NCBI RefSeq assembly: GCF_000720765.1
Contig: NZ_JODC01000005.1
Coordinates: 248,001-312,000, forward strand
Direction: 5' to 3'
From: Streptomyces sp. NRRL S-646
Lineage (GTDB): Bacteria > Actinomycetota > Actinomycetes > Streptomycetales > Streptomycetaceae
Length of the DNA: 64,000 bases
In this document: positions 34,659 through 43,458 of the stretch, piece after piece
How positions within the stretch are numbered: position 1 is the first letter of the stretch
How the letters are laid out: each line of letters starts with the position of its first letter
Made by a program: the position numbers and the translations under genes
Notes under the pieces: model-generated
What the model was told of the DNA's origin: nothing
What the model saw: only the letters and a program-made list of their open reading frames with translations
The model's database searches: none

Positions 34659-35786
34659 TTAGGGACGATTCCGGTCCCCAGGCGCCGAAGCCGTCGAACC
34701 ACGCACCACCAGCTCCGGCATGAACACGAACTCGCTGTGGGGCGCAGGCGTCCCACCGATCTCCTCCAGCAACGTACGCACCGCCGCCTGACCCATGGCG
34801 GGGACGGGCTTGCGGACCGTTGTCAGCGGCGGGTCCGTGAAGGCGATCAAGGGGGAGTCGTCGAAGCCCACCACCGAGACGTCCCGCGGGACTTCGAGTC
34901 CGAGCTGCCGCGCGGCGCGTATCGCGCCGAGCGCCATCATGTCGCTCGCGCACACCACCGCCGTGCAGTCACGGCCGATCAGCGCCGTGGCGGCGGCCTG
35001 GCCGCCCTCCAGCGTGTACAGCGAATGCTGAACGAGCTCCGTCTCGATCGTCTGCGCGCTCAGACCGGTCTGGTCCTGCATCGACCGCACAAAGCCCTCG
35101 ATCTTGCGCTGCACCGGCACGAAGCGCTTGGGGCCGAGGGCGAGACCGATCCGCACATGCCCCAGCGACACCAGGTGCGTGACCGCCAGCGTCATCGCCG
35201 CGCGGTCGTCGGGGGAGATGAACGGCGCCTGCACCTTCGGCGAGAAGCCGTCCACCAGCACATACGGCACGCCCTGAGCGCGCAGCCGCTCGTAGCGCTC
35301 CATGTCGGCGGTGGTGTCGGCGTGCAGTCCGGAGACGTAGATGATGCCGGCGACCCCGCGGTCGACCAGCATCTCCGTCAGCTCGTCCTCGGTGGATCCG
35401 CCCGGGGTCTGGGTGGCGAGCACCGGGGTGTAGCCCTGCCGGGTCAGTGCCTGGCCGATCACCTGGGCCAGCGCCGGGAATATCGGGTTCTCCAGCTCCG
35501 GGGTTATCAGGCCCACCAGGCCCTCGCTGCGCTGCCGCAGCCGCACCGGGCGCTCGTACCCGAGGACGTCGAGGGCGGCGAGCACGGACTGGCGGGTGGT
35601 GGCGGCGACGCCCGGCTTGCCGTTGAGGACGCGGCTGACGGTCGCTTCGCTCACCCCCGCCTGAGCAGCGATGTCGGCAAGCCGTGTGGTCACAGGGGTG
35701 GACTGTACCGGCCGACCGTCACTTTGCACACCAATCGGGCGCCGGGCACGAGCGGTTGCACGGCCCCGAGCGGGTTGCTGCGTCAT
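34659..35786 (-). CDS. malR: LacI-family maltose regulator
   Basis: This 375-residue protein has an N-terminal LacI helix-turn-helix (TTRLADIAAQAGVSEATVSR, 32-51 from the ATG) with the VLNGKPGVAATTR hinge, then a periplasmic-binding-protein-like sensor domain. It matches streptomycete MalR (Reg1), which represses malE and amylase genes and is relieved by malto-oligosaccharides. Two starts are possible: ATG 35786 with GAGGGA five bases upstream, or GTG 35693 exactly at TTRLADI, as in characterised members, without a ribosome site. The ATG form adds a basic 31-residue leader. It is divergent from malE across a 299-bp region full of CTTGCA palindromes. Confidence 0.93.
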   Translation of the reverse strand: MTQQPARGRATARARRPIGVQSDGRPVQSTPVTTRLADIAAQAGVSEATVSRVLNGKPGVAATTRQSVLAALDVLGYERPVRLRQRSEGLVGLITPELENPIFPALAQVIGQALTRQGYTPVLATQTPGGSTEDELTEMLVDRGVAGIIYVSGLHADTTADMERYERLRAQGVPYVLVDGFSPKVQAPFISPDDRAAMTLAVTHLVSLGHVRIGLALGPKRFVPVQRKIEGFVRSMQDQTGLSAQTIETELVQHSLYTLEGGQAAATALIGRDCTAVVCASDMMALGAIRAARQLGLEVPRDVSVVGFDDSPLIAFTDPPLTTVRKPVPAMGQAAVRTLLEEIGGTPAPHSEFVFMPELVVRGSTASAPGDRNRP

Positions 35787-35821
35787 CGCGGTCCCTCGTG
35801 TTCTGGTGGGCGCCTGGTTCG

Positions 35822-35852
35822 GCAAGAGCTTGCAGAGTCTTGCACAAGACTC
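35822..35852. promoter_or_regulatory. Tandem CTTGCA palindromes (MalR-type operators, malR proximal)
   Basis: GCAAG-AG-CTTGC (35822-35833) and GAGTCTTG-CA-CAAGACTC (35835-35852, perfect 8-bp arms) lie side by side 36-66 bases upstream of the malR ATG, so they could autoregulate malR. Confidence 0.75.
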
Positions 35853-35928
35853 CCACGGCCCGCTCAGAGGCTTCAATACTCGGTTGCGCGGGGGTCGAGG
35901 AGAGGTCACGGGCATGTAACTCTCGCGG

Positions 35929-35955
35929 GGTCTTGCAATTTTTTGCTGCAAGACC
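35929..35955. promoter_or_regulatory. MalR-type operator upstream of malE
   Basis: GGTCTTGCA (35929-35937) and TGCAAGACC (35947-35955) are perfect 9-bp arms with a 9-nt AT-rich spacer, about 131 bases before the malE start. The same TCTTGCA core recurs at the malR-proximal palindrome and before the amylase and pullulanase genes. Binding by MalR is inferred. Confidence 0.8.
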
Positions 35956-36085
35956 TTTCGCGCAGCTTTCATCGCTGTTACGTTCACGTCGCCCGGCGGC
36001 CGCAACGGCGCAGTCGGCAAGACAGCGGGAGCGGCAGACGGGGTCGCCCCTGCATCACACGGGCTTTCACCCTCAAGGAGAACTC

Positions 36086-37357
36086 ATGCGGCGTGGCATA
36101 GCGGCCACCGCGCTGGTGGCGTCCTTCGCCCTCGCGGCGACGGCCTGCGGCGGAAGCGACAGCGGCAGCAAGTCCGACGGTCCGGTCACCATCACCTGGT
36201 GGGACACCTCCAACGCCACCAATGAGGCGCCGACGTACAAGGCCCTGGTCAAGGAGTTCGAGGCCGCCAACAAGGACATCAAGGTCAAGTACGTCAACGT
36301 CCCCTTCGACCAGGCGCAGAACAAGTTCGACACCGCCGCCGGCTCCAAGGGCGCCCCGGACGTGCTGCGTTCCGAGGTCGGCTGGACCCCCGCCTTCGCC
36401 AAGAAGGGCTACTTCCTGCCGCTGGACGGCACCGAGGCCCTGAAGGACCAGAGCAAGTTCCGCTCGAACCTGATCGAGCAGGCCAAGTACGACGGCAAGA
36501 CCTACGGTGTCCCGCTGGTCACCGACACCCTCGCCCTCGTCTACAACAAGGCGCTCTTCAAGAAGGCCGGCATCACCGAGGCCCCCAAGACCTGGGACGA
36601 GCTGAAGGCCGACGCCGCCAAGATCGACTCCAAGGCCAAGGTCTACGGCTACTGGGGCTCCACCCAGTCCTACTACGCGCAGACCTTCCTCTACGGCGAG
36701 GGCACCGACACCGTCGACGCCACCGCCAAGAAGATCACCGTGAACTCGGCCCCCGCGAAGAAGGCCTACGGCACCTGGCTGAGCCTCTTCAAGGGACAGG
36801 GCCTGCACAAGGCCGACACCACCGCCGACGCCTACGCCCACATCCAGGACGCGTTCGTCAACGGCAAGGTCGCCTCGATCATCCAGGGCCCCTGGGAGAT
36901 CACGAACTTCTACAAGGGCTCGGCCTTCAAGGACAAGTCCAACCTCGGCATCGCCACCGTCCCGGCCGGCTCCACCGGCAAGGCGGGGGCCCCGACCGGC
37001 GGCCACAACCTGTCCGTCTACGCCGGCTCGGACTCCGCCCACCAGAAGGCGGCTCTGAAGTTCGTCAACTTCATGACCTCCGCGAAGTCGCAGACGGAGA
37101 TCGCCCTGAAGAACTCCACGCTGCCGACCCGCGACGACGCCTACACCGCCGAGGTCAAGGCCGACCCGGGCATCGCCGGCTTCCAGACGGTCCTGCCCGC
37201 CGCCCAGCCGCGCCCGGCGCTGCCCGAGTACAGCTCCCTGTGGACCCCGCTGGACACCGAGCTGACCGCCATCGCCGGCGGCAAGGAGTCCCTCGACAAG
37301 GGCCTGAGCAACGCCGAGCTCGCCATGGCCAAGCTGGTGCCGGACTTCAGCAAGTGA
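36086..37357 (+). CDS. malE: Maltose/malto-oligosaccharide ABC transporter binding lipoprotein
   Basis: This 423-residue lipoprotein has a signal peptide ending in the lipobox AATAC with lipidated Cys at residue 21, followed by a Ser/Gly linker. The mature part has SBP_bac_1 features: an opening ITWWDTSNATNE strand, GVPLVTDTLALVYNKALFKKAG and the IIQGPWEI hinge. It captures maltose and malto-oligosaccharides at the outer membrane face and hands them to MalFG. ATG 36086 has AAGGAG five bases upstream. It is the first gene of malEFG, with the operator at 35929 controlling it. Confidence 0.95.
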   Translation: MRRGIAATALVASFALAATACGGSDSGSKSDGPVTITWWDTSNATNEAPTYKALVKEFEAANKDIKVKYVNVPFDQAQNKFDTAAGSKGAPDVLRSEVGWTPAFAKKGYFLPLDGTEALKDQSKFRSNLIEQAKYDGKTYGVPLVTDTLALVYNKALFKKAGITEAPKTWDELKADAAKIDSKAKVYGYWGSTQSYYAQTFLYGEGTDTVDATAKKITVNSAPAKKAYGTWLSLFKGQGLHKADTTADAYAHIQDAFVNGKVASIIQGPWEITNFYKGSAFKDKSNLGIATVPAGSTGKAGAPTGGHNLSVYAGSDSAHQKAALKFVNFMTSAKSQTEIALKNSTLPTRDDAYTAEVKADPGIAGFQTVLPAAQPRPALPEYSSLWTPLDTELTAIAGGKESLDKGLSNAELAMAKLVPDFSK

Positions 37358-37491
37358 TCCCCGAGTGACCGTCGGGTCCGCCATTACATGGGGGGACGGA
37401 CCCGGCGGTCACCGGCCTGTGCCCAGCCCGCCCGCCACTTTGACTGCCGTAGAACTTCCCAGGCCGTAGAACTCCCCAGAAGGTGTCGAAC

Positions 37492-38496
37492 ATGACAGTC
37501 GCCATCGACCGCGCCACCGGCAAACGCCACGGTGACCGCGCGCCACGGCCCGGGTTGGGCGGGCGCCTCAAGCGCAGCTACCAGAAGTACTGGTACGCGT
37601 ACGCGATGATCGCCCCGGTGATCGTCGTGCTCGGCGCCCTCGTGCTGTACCCGTTGGTGTACGGCCTGTACCTGACGCTCACGGACGCCAACAGCCTCAA
37701 CACCGCGCGCACGATCGGCGTCAACCACATCGACGCCACCTACAAGTTCATCGGGCTCGACAACTACAAGGACATCCTGTTCGGCCCGACGGCCTATGAC
37801 CGCTTCTGGTCGCACTTCATCTGGACGATCGTCTGGACGGCCCTCTGTGTCGCCCTGCACTACACGATCGGACTCGGCCTCGCGCTGCTGCTCAACCAGA
37901 AGCTGCGCGGCCGCACCTTCTACCGGCTGATCCTCATCCTGCCGTGGGCCGTGCCGACCTTCGTCACCGTCTTCGGCTGGCGGTTCATGCTCGCCGACGG
38001 CGGCATCGTCAACCTGGCACTCGACGCACTGCACCTGCCGTCACCGGACTGGCTCGAGGACACCTTCTGGCAGCGGTTCGCCGCGATCATGGTCAACACC
38101 TGGTGCGGTGTGCCGTTCATGATGGTCTCCCTGCTCGGCGGACTGCAGTCCATCGACGCCTCCCTGTACGAGGCCGCCGAGATGGACGGCGCCACCGCCT
38201 GGCAGCGGTTCCGCTACGTCACCCTGCCGGGTCTCAGGTCCGTCAGCTCCACCGTCGTCCTGCTCGGCATCATCTGGACCTTCAACCAGTTCGCCGTGAT
38301 CTTCCTGCTGTTCGGCAACACCGCCCCGGACGCCCAGATCCTCGTCACCTGGGCCTACTACCTCGGCTTCGGACAGCAACCGCGTGACTTCGCACAGTCC
38401 GCCGCCTACGGCATCCTGCTGCTGGCCATCCTGATCGTCTTCACCTCCTTCTACCGCCGCTGGCTGAACCGCAATGAGCAGCAGCTCGCGATCTGA
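37492..38496 (+). CDS. malF: Maltose ABC transporter permease MalF
   Basis: This 334-residue protein has about six transmembrane helices and an extended periplasmic-side loop after TM1. The permease-ATPase contact motif EAAEMDGATAWQRFRYVTLP lies near residue 225. With MalG it forms the channel for malto-oligosaccharides. ATG 37492 is chosen because AGAAGG lies eight bases upstream; an in-frame GTG at 37483 overlaps that ribosome site. It lies 134 bases after malE and 13 before malG. Confidence 0.93.
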   Translation: MTVAIDRATGKRHGDRAPRPGLGGRLKRSYQKYWYAYAMIAPVIVVLGALVLYPLVYGLYLTLTDANSLNTARTIGVNHIDATYKFIGLDNYKDILFGPTAYDRFWSHFIWTIVWTALCVALHYTIGLGLALLLNQKLRGRTFYRLILILPWAVPTFVTVFGWRFMLADGGIVNLALDALHLPSPDWLEDTFWQRFAAIMVNTWCGVPFMMVSLLGGLQSIDASLYEAAEMDGATAWQRFRYVTLPGLRSVSSTVVLLGIIWTFNQFAVIFLLFGNTAPDAQILVTWAYYLGFGQQPRDFAQSAAYGILLLAILIVFTSFYRRWLNRNEQQLAI

Positions 38497-38509
38497 GGCA
38501 GGAGTCCCC

Positions 38510-39427
38510 ATGAGCACCGCAACACCGCCCGAGATCAAGCCGGGCAGCCCAGTGACCCCGCAGGTCCTCGCCGCATCGCGGCTCCGCCCGGTCCGGCGTG
38601 GGGAGCGCGGCCCCGTCGCCTCCCTCGTCTCGCACGGCATCCTGACCGTCGCGAGCCTGATCGCCTTCTTCCCGGTCGCCTGGCTGGTCTATCTGTCCCT
38701 CGGCCCGGACAAGGACGACTACCTCCACCCGGGTGGTATCTGGTCGAAGATGACGTTCTCGAACTACTCCTTCGTGCTGCAGCACACGGAGTTCTTCGAC
38801 TGGCTGAAGAGCTCGCTGATCGTCTCGCTCGGCACCACGGTCATCGGCGTGCTGATCGCCGCGACCACCGGCTACGCGGTCTCCCGCATGCGCTTCCCGG
38901 GCTACAAGAAGTTCATGTGGGTGCTCCTGGTCACCCAGATGTTCCCAGTGGCCGTACTCATGGTGCCGATGTACCAGATCCTGTCGGACCTGCAGCTCAT
39001 CGACAGCTACCTCGGTCTCATCCTCGTCTACTGCTCCACCGTGGTGCCCTACTGCGCATGGCTGCTGAAGGGCTACTTCGACACGATCCCGTTCGAGATC
39101 GACGAGGCCGGACGCGTCGACGGGCTGACCCCCTTCGGCACGTTCGCGCGACTGATCCTGCCGCTCGCCAAGCCGGGCCTGGCGGTCGCCGCCTTCTACA
39201 GCTTCCTCACCGCCTTCGGCGAGGTCGCGTTCGCGTCGACCTTCATGCTGTCCGACACGAAGTACACCTTCGCCGTCGGCCTGCAGACCTTCGTCAGCGA
39301 GCACGACGCCCAGCGCAACCTGATGGCCGCGACGGCGGTGCTGATCGCGATACCGGTGTCCGCGTTCTTCTATCTCGTGCAGAAGAACCTGGTGACCGGC
39401 CTCACCGCAGGCGGCACAAAGGGCTAG
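38510..39427 (+). CDS. malG: Maltose ABC transporter permease MalG
   Basis: This 305-residue protein has six transmembrane helices and the EAA-loop DEAGRVDGLTPFGTFARLIL. It is the second pore subunit. The start ATG 38510 follows GGCAGGAG, 13 bases after the malF stop, so translation is probably linked. No ATPase gene follows. In streptomycetes the shared MsiK protein is known to energise several sugar transporters and is encoded elsewhere, so the cassette is not incomplete for that reason alone. Confidence 0.93.
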   Translation: MSTATPPEIKPGSPVTPQVLAASRLRPVRRGERGPVASLVSHGILTVASLIAFFPVAWLVYLSLGPDKDDYLHPGGIWSKMTFSNYSFVLQHTEFFDWLKSSLIVSLGTTVIGVLIAATTGYAVSRMRFPGYKKFMWVLLVTQMFPVAVLMVPMYQILSDLQLIDSYLGLILVYCSTVVPYCAWLLKGYFDTIPFEIDEAGRVDGLTPFGTFARLILPLAKPGLAVAAFYSFLTAFGEVAFASTFMLSDTKYTFAVGLQTFVSEHDAQRNLMAATAVLIAIPVSAFFYLVQKNLVTGLTAGGTKG

Positions 39428-39442
39428 AACGCCGGTTGTAAA

Positions 39443-39460
39443 GCGCCCCGCAAGGGGCGC
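39443..39460. terminator. GCGCCCC-GCAA-GGGGCGC stem-loop after malG
   Basis: Perfect 7-bp arms with a GCAA loop begin 16 bases past malG. The same element, with a similar flank, occurs at 63772-63789, and related forms lie in the 52-bp repeats. It probably ends the malEFG transcript, with the possible exception of read-through into aglA. Confidence 0.75.
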
Positions 39461-39503
39461 GGGGAACTGCGCGACCAGCCACAACGGCGCCGCACCCAAA
39501 ACC

Positions 39504-39553
39504 CGAGACGGCCGTGGTGTCCATCCGACCCCGCTGTCACCGCGGCCGTCTCG
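39504..39553. promoter_or_regulatory. Long-loop inverted repeat in the aglA leader
   Basis: CGAGACGGCCG (39504-39514) and CGGCCGTCTCG (39543-39553) are perfect 11-bp complements with a 28-nt loop, ending 45 bases before the aglA start. It may be a second terminator or an RNA structure in the leader. No known riboswitch was recognised. Confidence 0.5.
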
Positions 39554-39598
39554 TCACGCACACCTGACCCAATGACTCCGTTGAGCCCCAAGGACGCC

Positions 39599-41275
39599 AT
39601 GAGCCAGCAGCACACCGCCACCGCCCCGGCACCGAACCCCGCCAAAGCCAAGCGCAGCGACTGGTGGCGGGACGCGGTGATCTACCAGGTCTATCCGCGC
39701 AGCTTCGCCGACAGCAACGGTGACGGCATGGGCGATCTGGAAGGCGTACGCTCCCGACTCCCGTATCTGCGCGACCTCGGCGTGGACGCCGTGTGGCTCA
39801 GCCCCTTCTACGCCTCCCCGCAGGCCGACGCCGGCTACGACGTCGCCGACTACCGGGCCGTGGACGCCATGTTCGGCAACCTCCTCGACGCCGACGCGCT
39901 GATCCGCGACGCCCACGAGCTGAGCCTGAGGATCATCGTCGACCTCGTCCCCAACCACTCCTCCGACCAGCACGAGTGGTTCAAGCGGGCGCTGCGCGAG
40001 GGCCCCGGCTCGCCGCTGAGGGACCGCTACCACTTCCGCCCCGGCAAGGGAGAGAACGGCGAACTCCCGCCCAACGACTGGGAGTCCATCTTCGGCGGCC
40101 CGGCCTGGACCCGCATCACCGAGCCGGACGGCACGCCGGGGGAGTGGTACCTCCACCTCTTCGCGCCCGAGCAGCCCGACTTCAACTGGGAACACCCGGC
40201 CGTCGGCGACGAGTTCCGCTCGATCCTGCGCTTCTGGCTCGACATGGGTGTCGACGGCTTCCGCATCGACGTGGCCCACGGCCTGGTCAAGGCGGAGGGC
40301 CTGCCCGACCTCGGCTCCCACGAACAGCTGAAGCTACTGGGCAACGATGTCATGCCGTTCTTCGACCAGGACGGTGTGCACGAGATCTACCGCCAGTGGC
40401 GGCTCATCCTCGACGAGTACTCCGGCGAGCGCATCTTCGTCGCCGAGGCCTGGACTCCGACCGTCGAGCGCACGGCGAACTACGTCCGCCCGGACGAACT
40501 CCACCAGGCCTTCAACTTCCAGTACCTGTCGACCGATTGGGACGCCGACGAGCTCCGCAAGGTCGTCGACCGCACCCTGGAGGCGATGCGCCCGGTGGGC
40601 GCCCCCGCCACCTGGGTCCTCTCCAACCACGACGTCACCCGCCACGCCACCCGCTTCGCCAACCCGCCCGGCCTCGGCACCCAGATCCGCCTGGCCGGCG
40701 ACCGCGCGCTGGGGCTCAGGCGCGCCAGGGCCGCCACGCTGCTGATGCTGGCGCTGCCCGGATCGGCCTACGTCTACCAGGGCGAGGAGCTCGGCCTCCC
40801 GGACGTCGTCGACCTCCCGGACGAGGTGCGCCAGGACCCGGCGTACTTCCGCGGCGCCGGCCAGGACGGCTTCCGCGACGGCTGCCGGGTGCCGATCCCG
40901 TGGACGCGCACGGGATCCTCGTACGGCTTCGGCGACGGCGGCAGCTGGCTCCCGCAGCCCGAGGGCTGGGGCGAGCTGAGCGTCGAGGCGCAGACCGGCG
41001 TGCCCGGCTCGACCCTGGAGCTGTACCGCTCCGCCCTCGCCGTCCGCCGCGAGCAGCCCGACCTGGGCGCGGGCGACGCGGTGGAGTGGCTGCGCGCCCC
41101 CGAGGGCGTACTCGCCTTCCGGCGCGGGCAGTTCGTGTGCGTCGCCAACACGGGCGGCGAGTCGGTGACGACTCCGGCGTACGGCCGTGTCCTGCTCACC
41201 AGCGGCGAGGTCACCGAGGCGGACGGCGAGACGAAGGTGCCGGCGGACACGACGGTGTGGTTCACGGCAACCTGA
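39599..41275 (+). CDS. aglA: Intracellular alpha-glucosidase (GH13)
   Basis: This 558-residue protein has no signal peptide and the GH13 catalytic barrel. The catalytic residues are Asp224 (VDGFRIDVAHG), Glu283 (FVAEAW) and Asp345 (LSNHDVTRH). The opening YQVYPRSFADSNGDGMGDLEG is the alpha-glucosidase type. It hydrolyses maltose and short malto-oligosaccharides imported by MalEFG to glucose. In S. coelicolor aglA follows malEFG. ATG 39599 is chosen because AAGGA lies six bases upstream; ATG 39572 lacks a ribosome site. It follows malG by 171 bases that hold two stem-loops, so expression may be partly independent. Confidence 0.93.
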   Translation: MSQQHTATAPAPNPAKAKRSDWWRDAVIYQVYPRSFADSNGDGMGDLEGVRSRLPYLRDLGVDAVWLSPFYASPQADAGYDVADYRAVDAMFGNLLDADALIRDAHELSLRIIVDLVPNHSSDQHEWFKRALREGPGSPLRDRYHFRPGKGENGELPPNDWESIFGGPAWTRITEPDGTPGEWYLHLFAPEQPDFNWEHPAVGDEFRSILRFWLDMGVDGFRIDVAHGLVKAEGLPDLGSHEQLKLLGNDVMPFFDQDGVHEIYRQWRLILDEYSGERIFVAEAWTPTVERTANYVRPDELHQAFNFQYLSTDWDADELRKVVDRTLEAMRPVGAPATWVLSNHDVTRHATRFANPPGLGTQIRLAGDRALGLRRARAATLLMLALPGSAYVYQGEELGLPDVVDLPDEVRQDPAYFRGAGQDGFRDGCRVPIPWTRTGSSYGFGDGGSWLPQPEGWGELSVEAQTGVPGSTLELYRSALAVRREQPDLGAGDAVEWLRAPEGVLAFRRGQFVCVANTGGESVTTPAYGRVLLTSGEVTEADGETKVPADTTVWFTAT

Positions 41276-41290
41276 CACCCCACTCCAAGG

Positions 41291-41320
41291 AGGCCTGCCG
41301 TCCCGCCGAACGGCAGGCCT
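41291..41320 (+). terminator. Terminator of aglA
   Basis: AGGCCTGCCG (41291-41300) and CGGCAGGCCT (41311-41320) form perfect 10-bp arms with a 10-nt loop, 16 bases past the aglA stop. The next gene starts only 6 to 18 bases downstream. Confidence 0.8.
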
Positions 41321-41325
41321 CTGCC

Positions 41326-41832
41326 ATGCTCACCGTCATGCAGCACCTGACTCTCACGACAACCCGCCTGCACCTGCGCCCGGTTGAGCAGCAGGACGTC
41401 CCGGCCCACGTTCGCCTGTGGACCGACGCCGAGGTACGCCGACACCTGGGCGGGCCCGTCGACGCAGAGGTGGTCCGGGCCCGCGAACAGGGATGCGTCG
41501 GGGCGCCGGGGCTGCTGAGCATCGTGCGCCGGGCGGACGGGCAGGTCGTCGGCTCGGTACTGGCGGAGGCGGAGGCGCGGAACGGCCACACGGAGATCTC
41601 GTACCAACTGCTGCCGGAACACTGGGGATACGGCTATGCACGTGAGGCCGTGACGGCGGTCGTCGACTGGGCCGCGGTCGCGCTGCCCGGGCGCGAGATC
41701 GTCGCCGTCACCCAGGAGACCAACACCCGCTCCCGTCGCCTCCTCGACGCCGTCGGCGGCATCCTCGCCGAGCGGTTCGTCGAGTTCGGGGAGCCGCAGG
41801 TGCTGTATCGGATGCCGTTCCGCGCCTCCTGA
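41326..41832 (+). CDS. GNAT-family N-acetyltransferase
   Basis: This 168-residue protein (164 from the second ATG at 41338) opens [25 protein letters not shown], the RimJ/RimL-type start. It has the acetyl-CoA region [20 protein letters not shown] and the C-terminal [14 protein letters not shown]. It acetylates an amino group on a small molecule or protein N-terminus; the substrate is unknown. There is no visible ribosome site, and the start sits directly after the aglA terminator, so the true start is uncertain. A strong terminator follows. Confidence 0.83.
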   Translation: MLTVMQHLTLTTTRLHLRPVEQQDVPAHVRLWTDAEVRRHLGGPVDAEVVRAREQGCVGAPGLLSIVRRADGQVVGSVLAEAEARNGHTEISYQLLPEHWGYGYAREAVTAVVDWAAVALPGREIVAVTQETNTRSRRLLDAVGGILAERFVEFGEPQVLYRMPFRAS

Positions 41833-41836
41833 AAAG

Positions 41837-41930
41837 TTCTTGCATCAACTTCACACGGCCCGCTGCCTTTTCAGGCAGCGGGCCTTTAACATCTCCGTCA
41901 CCGCAAGTTTGCGGGAAAGTTTCTGCAAGA
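41837..41930. promoter_or_regulatory. CTTGCA half-sites before the secreted amylase
   Basis: TTCTTGCA (41837-41844) and the inverse TGCAAGA (41924-41930) share the core of the malR-malE palindromes. The second lies about 27 bases before the amylase ATG, next to the ribosome site. They are probable MalR sites; this is inference. Confidence 0.55.
41857..41884 (+). terminator. Terminator after the GNAT gene
   Basis: GGCCCGCTGCC (41857-41867) and GGCAGCGGGCC (41874-41884) are perfect 11-bp arms with a 6-nt loop, followed by TTTAAC, 24 bases past the stop. Confidence 0.85.
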
Positions 41931-41957
41931 GCCTTCAACGGTGAAGGAGACCCCCAC

Positions 41958-43331
41958 ATGGCACGCAGAACCCTCGCGGCGACCATCGCCCTCACAGCGG
42001 CCGCCCTTGTCATGACCCCGACTTCCGCGGATGCGACCCCGCCCGGCACCAAGGACGTCACCGCCGTCCTCTTCGAGTGGAACTTCGCCTCCGTCGCCAA
42101 GGAGTGCACCAACACCCTCGGCCCCGCCGGCTACGGCTACGTCCAGGTCAGCCCACCCGCCGAGCACATACAGGGCTCGCAGTGGTGGACCTCGTACCAG
42201 CCGGTGAGCTACAGGATCGCGGGTCGGCTCGGAGACGCGACGGCCTTCAAGAACATGATCGACACCTGTCACGCGGCAGGAGTGAAGGTCGTCGTCGACA
42301 CCGTCATCAACCACATGACGTCGGGCAGCGGTACCGGCACCGGTGGCTCTTCGTACACGAAGTACAACTACCCCGGCCTGTACTCCTCCGCCGACATGGA
42401 CGACTGCACCTCCACGGTCAGCGACTACACCAACCGCGCCAACGTCCAGAACTGCGAACTCGTCGGCCTCGCCGATCTGGACACGGGCGAGGAGTACGTC
42501 CGCGCCACCATCGCCGGCTACATGAACAGCCTCCTCGGCTACGGCGCAGACGGCTTCCGCATCGACGCGGCCAAGCACATCCCGGCGACCGACCTCGCGA
42601 ACATCAAGTCCCGGCTGAGCAACCCCTCGGTGTACTGGAAGCAGGAGGTCATCTACGGCGCCGGAGAGGCCGTCCAGCCCACCGAGTACACCGGAAACGG
42701 CGACGTCCAGGAGTTCCGCTACGCCTACGACCTCAAGCGGGTCTTCAACAACGAGAAGCTGGCCTACCTCACCAACTTCGGCGAGGGCTGGGACTACATG
42801 AACAGTGCCTTGGCAGGTGTCTTCGTGGACAACCACGACACCGAGCGCAACGGCTCGACCCTGAACTACAAGAACGGCGCCAACTACACCCTCGCCAACG
42901 TCTTCATGCTGGCCTACCCCTACGGCGCCCCCGACATCAACTCCGGCTACGAATGGTCCGACACGGACGCCGGCCCGCCCAACAACGGCCAGGTCGACGC
43001 CTGCTGGCAGGACGGCTGGAAGTGCCAGCACGCCTGGCCCGAGATCGTCCGCATGGTCGCCTTCCGCAACGCCACCCGCGGCCAGTCGGTGACCAACTGG
43101 TGGGACAACGGCAACAACGCCATCGCCTTCGGCCGCGGCAGCAAGGGCTTCGTGGCCATCAACCACGAGTCGAGCAGCCTGACCCGCACCTACCAGACAT
43201 CGCTGCCCGCGGGGACGTACTGCAACGTGCAGAACAACACCAGCGTCACGGTCGGCTCCAACGGCCAGTTCAGCGCCACCCTCGGCTCCAACACCGCCCT
43301 CGCGATCTACGCGGGCAAGACGAGCTGCTGA
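41958..43331 (+). CDS. Secreted alpha-amylase (GH13_32-like, no starch-binding domain)
   Basis: This 457-residue protein has a signal peptide (about 1-26, ending SADA). The GH13 triad is Asp203 ([10 protein letters not shown]), Glu230 (WKQEVIYG) and Asp294 ([10 protein letters not shown]). The opening [20 protein letters not shown] and the C-terminal beta domain match classic Streptomyces extracellular amylases of similar length. It lacks a CBM20 domain. It hydrolyses internal alpha-1,4 bonds of starch and glycogen outside the cell, feeding MalEFG. ATG 41958 has GAAGGAG eight bases upstream. Control is probably by MalR through CTTGCA sites. Confidence 0.95.
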   Translation: MARRTLAATIALTAAALVMTPTSADATPPGTKDVTAVLFEWNFASVAKECTNTLGPAGYGYVQVSPPAEHIQGSQWWTSYQPVSYRIAGRLGDATAFKNMIDTCHAAGVKVVVDTVINHMTSGSGTGTGGSSYTKYNYPGLYSSADMDDCTSTVSDYTNRANVQNCELVGLADLDTGEEYVRATIAGYMNSLLGYGADGFRIDAAKHIPATDLANIKSRLSNPSVYWKQEVIYGAGEAVQPTEYTGNGDVQEFRYAYDLKRVFNNEKLAYLTNFGEGWDYMNSALAGVFVDNHDTERNGSTLNYKNGANYTLANVFMLAYPYGAPDINSGYEWSDTDAGPPNNGQVDACWQDGWKCQHAWPEIVRMVAFRNATRGQSVTNWWDNGNNAIAFGRGSKGFVAINHESSSLTRTYQTSLPAGTYCNVQNNTSVTVGSNGQFSATLGSNTALAIYAGKTSC

Positions 43332-43418
43332 GCGACACAGGACAGCGGACCCGCAACAGCCAAAGGGGAACGTGGGATTGACGCTCATCGAGTGTCGTCC
43401 TACGTTCCCTGATGTCTG

Positions 43419-43432
43419 TGGGAGCGCTCCCA
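43419..43432. promoter_or_regulatory. CebR-type box before the GH30 gene
   Basis: TGGGAGCGCTCCCA is a perfect 14-bp palindrome ending 26 bases before the GH30 start. It is the consensus bound by CebR, the streptomycete repressor of cello-oligosaccharide genes. No cebR gene is in the window. Confidence 0.85.
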
Positions 43433-43458
43433 GGCGGCGTTCCCGTGAAGGGAGCATC

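Noticed and set aside
39504..39553. A riboswitch in the aglA leader
   Set aside because: Only one long-loop hairpin is visible and no conserved aptamer core was recognised.
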